Source: VBOC01 sp964512655
GTDB lineage: Bacteria; Bacteroidota; Ignavibacteria; UBA10030; SZUA-254
Assembly (NCBI GenBank): GCA_964512655.1
Contig: CAZEJT010000001.1
Location: forward strand, 860,623-924,622
DNA length: 64,000 nt
Direction of reading: 5' to 3'
Part shown: piece after piece, positions 59,770 to 64,000 of the stretch
Layout: every line of letters begins with the position of its first letter
Position numbering within the stretch: the first letter of the stretch is position 1
Notes under the pieces: generated by a model
Database searches by the model: none
The model's input: only the letters and a program-made list of their open reading frames with translations
What the model was told of the DNA's origin: nothing
Translations under genes and position numbers: made by a program

Positions 59770-61251
59770 TCAGGGCGGGAGCGCTGCTTCCACCGGTTGA
59801 TTGCGTTCGAAATCCCAGAGCGTCTTCCTTGCGAGGTCGGCCACTCCAAGGCGATAGTCGATCAGCGAGATGAGGTTGTTCAGTTTTGTTGTTGTCAATC
59901 GCTGCTGGGCCTGCGCGAGGTCGTTTCGTGTGATCGTCCCTGCCCTGAACCGCTCAAGGCTTATCTCGTAGCCCTTTTGAGCCACGTCGACACTCTTGGC
60001 GAGGACCTGGATCCTCGATTGGGCAACAGAAATCTGCGAGAGAAGATCGATTATTTCCTGCCTGATCCGTTGTTCGGTATTGGTGTATGCAAGCTCGGCA
60101 ATTCTCAGTTGTGCCTCAGCGGCCTCCACTTGCAGACCGTGCCGCCCCCAGTCGAAGAGGGGTATTGTAAGATCGAGTGCAACCGCCCTGCTCTTGCCGA
60201 AATCGCCAAAGACAGATTCCAGCCTGGTGTCGTTGCGGTTAAGGCCGTAACTCGCCGTCAGATCGAGCCGGAGCCTGCGGCCGGAGGAAGCCAGGTCTAC
60301 ATCCATCTTCGATATATCCTTCTCACGGCCGGCATTCAGCAGTTCCGACCGGTTTGCCAGGGCCTTCGCGATTGCAGAATCCCTGTCGACCGTGAGCGGG
60401 GTGAACGTGAGGTCGGCCTTCAGGCCGATCGTGTCCTCAAGACGCAATCCAAGTAGAAGCTTGAGCGTATTCCCCGCTCGCGCCGCATCGAGCGAGTCGT
60501 TTAAGAGCTGGTTCTTGCTGGTTACCAGATCCACATCCGATTGCAGGAATTCGACCTCCGGTATCAAACCTGCCCCGTATTTGCTCCTGGCGGTTTCGTA
60601 CGATTCTTCGTTCTGTCGCACCTGTTCCCTTGATATTCTCTCTGATTCGGAGGCCCTGTGTGCAGCGTAGAAGGCGCTTGTCACGTTGAAAACAACATCG
60701 AGGTGATCCCGGCGATATGCAGAAACAGATTGCTCCACTCGGAGGGTCGCCTCGTCCTTGCCGATTTTGATCGTATTTGCGGCGAGGATTGGTTGGCGCA
60801 ACTGGACCTGAAAGTAGCTGAAGTAATCGTTGAGTTCCTCTGATGACCCGGCGACGCCCGTCAGCTGGTTTCGCTTGAAGAAATCCCCCGAGAGTGAAAG
60901 GGTGCCTCCGCTCAGGGCGATGGGTTGGGTGATAGAGAGATTGCTTCTGAGATAGGTGGTCCGAAGCTGGTAGAACTCATAGCGTTGCGTGATGGGATTG
61001 AACTCGCTTGTCAGGGATTCATTAAAGTCGGGAGTTCTCATGCTCAGATCAACGCTGGTTGCGGCCGCACGCGATTGTGCCTCGAAGCTCTTTGTCGAGG
61101 CATAGAACTGTTGCGTCGCGCTCTGAGCCGCATAACCCTGCCCGAGCGACAGTGCGATGCATTGTTCAAGCGTGAGATCGTATCGCCGTTGCGGGGCCGC
61201 GTGGGCCGGCCATATCACCACGCAAAGCAGAACGCGCATGACGGACTTCAT
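59770..61251 (-). CDS. TolC-family outer-membrane efflux channel
   Basis: 493 residues. Signal peptide VMRVLLCVVIWPAHA, then two TolC repeats of paired long helices and strands: YDLTLEQCIALSLGQGYA ... LVTSKNQLLNDSLDAARAGNTLKLLLG in the first, RSELLNAGREKDISKMDVDLASSGRRLRLDLTASYG ... RFRAGTITRNDLAQAQQRLTTTKLNNL in the second. GGAGGAG precedes the ATG. It closes the adaptor-permease-TolC set and should be its outer-membrane exit duct. Confidence 0.93.
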   Translation of the reverse strand: MKSVMRVLLCVVIWPAHAAPQRRYDLTLEQCIALSLGQGYAAQSATQQFYASTKSFEAQSRAAATSVDLSMRTPDFNESLTSEFNPITQRYEFYQLRTTYLRSNLSITQPIALSGGTLSLSGDFFKRNQLTGVAGSSEELNDYFSYFQVQLRQPILAANTIKIGKDEATLRVEQSVSAYRRDHLDVVFNVTSAFYAAHRASESERISREQVRQNEESYETARSKYGAGLIPEVEFLQSDVDLVTSKNQLLNDSLDAARAGNTLKLLLGLRLEDTIGLKADLTFTPLTVDRDSAIAKALANRSELLNAGREKDISKMDVDLASSGRRLRLDLTASYGLNRNDTRLESVFGDFGKSRAVALDLTIPLFDWGRHGLQVEAAEAQLRIAELAYTNTEQRIRQEIIDLLSQISVAQSRIQVLAKSVDVAQKGYEISLERFRAGTITRNDLAQAQQRLTTTKLNNLISLIDYRLGVADLARKTLWDFERNQPVEAALPP

Positions 61252-61294
61252 CGGGGCTCCTCCAAAGAAGATTGTGCGGGGCGGTACGGCTGTA

Positions 61295-62602
61295 TTACTC
61301 GTACCTGAGGGATTCGATGGGATTCTGGTACGCGGCTTTCCTGGCCGGGTAGTATCCGAACGAGACGCCGACTCCGACCGAAACGAAGAAAGCGAGGGTA
61401 ACCGCCGGAAAGGAAATGAAGGTTTTCCATCCGGCGTAGAGTGTAATGAGCTCTGTCAGAACGTATCCGACTACAATTCCCGCCAGTCCTCCCGCTACGC
61501 TGAGCACGATCGCCTCCGTCAAAAACTGGGCAAGGACATCCGATCTCCGCGCCCCCATCGCCCTCCGCACGCCGATCTCCCTCGTACGCTCAAGAACCGA
61601 TGCGAGCATGATGTTCATGATTCCTATTCCCCCCACCAGGAGAGAGATCCCGGCGATCGCCCCCATGACAACGTTGAAGATCCGCTGGGTCTTTTGGCTC
61701 TGTTCGACGAGCTGGTCGGGAAGAATGACTTCATAATCATCCACGCCGAAATGTCGGCGGGAGAGAATCCGCCTGATGAGCGGTACGGCCTCATCCAGTG
61801 CGCCTTCATTGTTCACCTTCACTGTAAGCTGGTCGAGCTGCTGTCGTGGGACCTTCACATTCGACCCGCTCGAAACGCGTACCCCGCCTCCAAAAAACAC
61901 CGCGGATCCGCCCGACGTCCCTTTCACGCGCTCCATCTTATACTGTGCCGTCGTGAGCGGAAGGTAGACATCCATGTTCAGGTTTCGAAGGTCAAGGTTC
62001 TCGATCTTTCTTGTGCCGCTCAGCTGCCGCTCCATGACTCCGATGACGGCAAACCACTGATTCTCGAGCTTAATCTCCTTGCCGAGGGGATCCTCGAAGT
62101 GAAAGAGTTTGTCCTTCACCCCGTCTCCAATGACACAGACATTGTCCTGCTTTTCGAGATTGGTCCGGTCGAGGAACATCCCTTCGCCGACAGCGTAATG
62201 GAAGGCCGATAGAAAATCGGGCGTGGTGCCGATGACCTTGACGTCCTTTCGTTCGCTGTGGTACTGGGCCGCAACAGTCTTCTCCCACTGGGGAACAACC
62301 GATTCGACCGAAGGACAAATTTCGGCGATCGCGCGCCCATCGAGCATGGTCAAGCCCGGCGAAAAGCTCGCCTTCGCCTTGGAGAAACTTTGCTGGGTCG
62401 GGTCCGCCGCCCTGATGATTATATTGTTGATTCCCATGAGGCGGATCTGTTCCAGCGCCTCGCGTCTCGCTCCCTCGCCGATGGAAAGCATCGCGATCAC
62501 CGCCGCAACCCCGAAGATGATCCCGAGAGCGGTGAGGATGGAGCGAAGTTTGTGGGTCATGAGGCCGGAGAAGCCGACCGCCGCGCTCTCGCTCAGGTTC
62601 AC
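61295..62602 (-). CDS. MacB-type (FtsX-like) ABC transporter permease
   Basis: 435 residues with one N-terminal and three C-terminal membrane helices. GLMTHKLRSILTALGIIFGVAAVIAMLSIGEGARREA is the MacB N-terminus; a large periplasmic domain follows, then GGIGIMNIMLASVLERTREIGVRRAMGARRSDVLAQFLTEAIVLSVAGGLAGIVVGY, the FtsX core. The ATPase domain fused in E. coli MacB is missing and no separate ATPase is adjacent. It overlaps the adaptor gene by ATGA. Confidence 0.93.
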   Translation of the reverse strand: MNLSESAAVGFSGLMTHKLRSILTALGIIFGVAAVIAMLSIGEGARREALEQIRLMGINNIIIRAADPTQQSFSKAKASFSPGLTMLDGRAIAEICPSVESVVPQWEKTVAAQYHSERKDVKVIGTTPDFLSAFHYAVGEGMFLDRTNLEKQDNVCVIGDGVKDKLFHFEDPLGKEIKLENQWFAVIGVMERQLSGTRKIENLDLRNLNMDVYLPLTTAQYKMERVKGTSGGSAVFFGGGVRVSSGSNVKVPRQQLDQLTVKVNNEGALDEAVPLIRRILSRRHFGVDDYEVILPDQLVEQSQKTQRIFNVVMGAIAGISLLVGGIGIMNIMLASVLERTREIGVRRAMGARRSDVLAQFLTEAIVLSVAGGLAGIVVGYVLTELITLYAGWKTFISFPAVTLAFFVSVGVGVSFGYYPARKAAYQNPIESLRYE

Positions 62603-63882
62603 ATCTTCGTCCTTTTCGGTTCGGACGCGGGGCCGACGGGCTGTTCTTCCTTGAGCGTCGGGTCGCGGAGCGCGACCTTCTCCCCGCCCTTCAGTCCTTG
62701 CGTGATTGTCACGAAGTTGCCGTTGCTCATGCCCGTCGTCACCTCCGCTTCGCGCGTAGAGGAGCCGTCCGCAATGTAGACGACGGTCTTGCCGTTTTTG
62801 GTGAACACGGACTCGAGAGGGACGTAGAGCGCCTGCTGAAGTGTCTGGACCACGACTTCGAGGCTCGTCGTCATGCCCGGTTTGAGGATCGGGTCGGTTT
62901 CGGTGATGTCGACCACCACCTCGAACGTCTTGATGCTCGAACTGCGGTCCTGCTGCTGGCCGATCGTCCCGACAGAGGCGACGACTCCGTGGAACAGCCT
63001 GTCGGGGAACGCGTCCAGCTTGATGTTTACGCTTTGCCCTTTCTTCACCTTGCTGACATCCACCTCATTCACATATCCGTTGGTTTGCATTTTGGAGAGG
63101 TCGGGAAGGCTGATGACTGACATGCCCGGCCAGATCTGGTCTGAGATAGCGATCTTCCTGCCAGTGCGCCAGTTCATCTCATACACCGCCAGCCCGGACA
63201 TCGGCGCGCGGAGGGTAAATTTTCGGAGGTCGCGCCCCGCCTTGTCCACGTCGGAGCGGGCTTTTTCGATCTGAACGTTGACCTTATTGATCTCCGACTC
63301 GTTGATCGCGGTCTGCGTCTCGATTTTCAGCCGCGCCTGATCCACCGCGATGCTGTCGCGCTTGAGCTGCAGCTCCTTTTCCTTCCGCTGCACTTCGGCT
63401 TCGAAACGGACCCGCTCCACGCTCAGTTTCGAGAGCTCATATTGGAACTCCGCGTTCTTGAGCTCGGTTCCCAGCTGGTTCATCGATGCCTTGTGATCCG
63501 CCTCGAGTTTAACACGGTCTGACAGGTTGATATTGAGCTGCGACTGCTGATCCGTCAGGAACTTCACCACTTTCGCAGTGTCGAACCGTGCAACGACATC
63601 GCCCTCTTGTACGGTGGTCCCCTCGGGGATCAGCCAGATAACTTGCAGGTCGCTGCCATCCCAAACGCCCGGACTCGAGAGAGTGACCGATTTTGTCGCG
63701 CGGACCTCGCCGCTCACGGTAATCGAGACCACGAACTGGCCATTCTTCACGTCAATGGTTGCGACTGATACGGATCTGGGAGAGAAGACGGCTGCCAGCA
63801 ACAGGAAGACCGGCAGGGTTAGGAGCCCGTACATATACTTCCGTTGGTTGAATTGATGAAGAAGCGCCTCTGGTAATTTCAT
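62599..63882 (-). CDS. HlyD/MacA-family periplasmic adaptor
   Basis: 427 residues. An N-terminal signal anchor (LLTLPVFLLLAAVFS) is followed by beta-barrel, lipoyl (VIWLIPEGTTVQEGDVVARFDTAKV; KFTLRAPMSGLAVYEMNW) and a roughly 110-residue coiled-coil hairpin rich in Lys/Glu/Leu. The C-terminal membrane-proximal domain (YVPLESVFTKNGKTVVYIADG) is typical. It bridges the MacB-type permease and TolC. GAGGT lies 8 nt before the ATG; promoter at 63912-63940. Confidence 0.93.
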   Translation of the reverse strand: MKLPEALLHQFNQRKYMYGLLTLPVFLLLAAVFSPRSVSVATIDVKNGQFVVSITVSGEVRATKSVTLSSPGVWDGSDLQVIWLIPEGTTVQEGDVVARFDTAKVVKFLTDQQSQLNINLSDRVKLEADHKASMNQLGTELKNAEFQYELSKLSVERVRFEAEVQRKEKELQLKRDSIAVDQARLKIETQTAINESEINKVNVQIEKARSDVDKAGRDLRKFTLRAPMSGLAVYEMNWRTGRKIAISDQIWPGMSVISLPDLSKMQTNGYVNEVDVSKVKKGQSVNIKLDAFPDRLFHGVVASVGTIGQQQDRSSSIKTFEVVVDITETDPILKPGMTTSLEVVVQTLQQALYVPLESVFTKNGKTVVYIADGSSTREAEVTTGMSNGNFVTITQGLKGGEKVALRDPTLKEEQPVGPASEPKRTKM

Positions 63883-63911
63883 TGCAGTACCTCAGTGCGG
63901 ATGGATTCCCG

Positions 63912-63940
63912 AATGTACTAAATGACCCCCACCGGAGCAA
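63912..63940 (-). promoter_or_regulatory. Promoter of the adaptor-permease-TolC operon
   Basis: Minus-strand TTGCTC (63940-63935), 17 bp, TACATT (63917-63912); +1 near 63905, 23 nt before the ATG at 63882. I see nothing else in 63883-64000. Confidence 0.5.
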
Positions 63941-64000
63941 CTAGACGATTTGACTCACCTAAAATCTATCCAAAACGAGGATGTTGCCTCACGTATATTT

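Noticed and set aside
59634..59849. N-terminal extension of the DUF1844 gene
   Set aside because: The extra 72 residues are basic, low-quality sequence upstream of a well-formed promoter.

Overview
The window is a high-GC chromosomal segment with dense protein coding on both strands, few gaps, and no phage, transposase, CRISPR or plasmid genes. Three large surface proteins end in a T9SS-type sorting domain with a QNYPNPFNP core. Outer-membrane and periplasmic features include a SusC-like TonB receptor with a carboxypeptidase-like N-terminal domain, several lipoproteins and OmpA. Some promoters carry a TAnnTTTG-type -10. Together these point to the Bacteroidota/Chlorobiota (FCB) group, most like an Ignavibacteria-type organism. 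That placement is inference from gene content.

Layout. 14-5353 (minus): a TonB-dependent receptor and two lipoproteins behind one sigma70-like promoter. 5617-9036: a propeller lipoprotein and a Tat-exported glycosidase-like protein. 9118-11430: CDGSH protein and thiI, divergent from a Tat-signal DsrE-like protein. 11473-15076: a TsdA-like dihaem cytochrome and an SdrB-repeat surface protein. 15223-24327 (minus): an eight-gene run from aroF down to a class V aminotransferase, including glcD, an MhqO/MhqD-like pair, a rhomboid protease and glcF; ompA within it has its own strong promoter. 24590-27928 (plus): PIG-L deacetylase and an amino-acid permease. 27935-32205 (minus): two paralogous BNR-propeller T9SS proteins. 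32430-33012: a gene-poor mosaic of palindromic repeats holding a relic gene end. 33013-39324: a methyltransferase, then a minus-strand msrB - propeller/Ser-Thr kinase - sigma54-activator cluster. 39459-43321: ABC exporter, tyrS, and a membrane protein. 43322-46504 (minus): hpnC-hpnD-hpnE for squalene. 46582-52282 (plus): tRNA-Met, tilS, hpt, ftsH and three small genes. 52507-56303 (minus): membrane Fe-S oxidoreductase, PhzF-like isomerase and a DUF4905-like protein. 56382-59633 (minus): DUF1844 protein, nadK, radA, rdgB. 59770-63882 (minus): HlyD adaptor, MacB-type permease and TolC, without an ATPase.

The most notable findings are regulatory. Upstream of aroF (DAHP synthase) lies a complete attenuator: a promoter, a 25-codon leader peptide with six Phe/Tyr codons in eight (FSYRFYYF), an antiterminator pairing and an intrinsic terminator. 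The leader ATG falls at the predicted transcription start, so it is probably translated without a leader or Shine-Dalgarno. The same geometry (TTG-type -35, 17-bp spacer, TA-type -10 ending 5-6 nt before ATG) recurs at thiI, tyrS and the DUF1844 gene, suggesting that leaderless mRNAs are a regular expression mode here.

Second, a 1095-residue protein joins the extracytoplasmic propeller/Y_Y_Y sensor usual in hybrid histidine kinases to a complete Ser/Thr kinase, immediately followed by a GAF-AAA-Fis sigma54 activator. This is a plausible unusual signalling cassette. Third, three small hairpin-repeat families, one with covarying stems, are dispersed in intergenic spaces. One copy carries the last 13 codons of a paralogue of the Fe-S oxidoreductase located 20 kb away.
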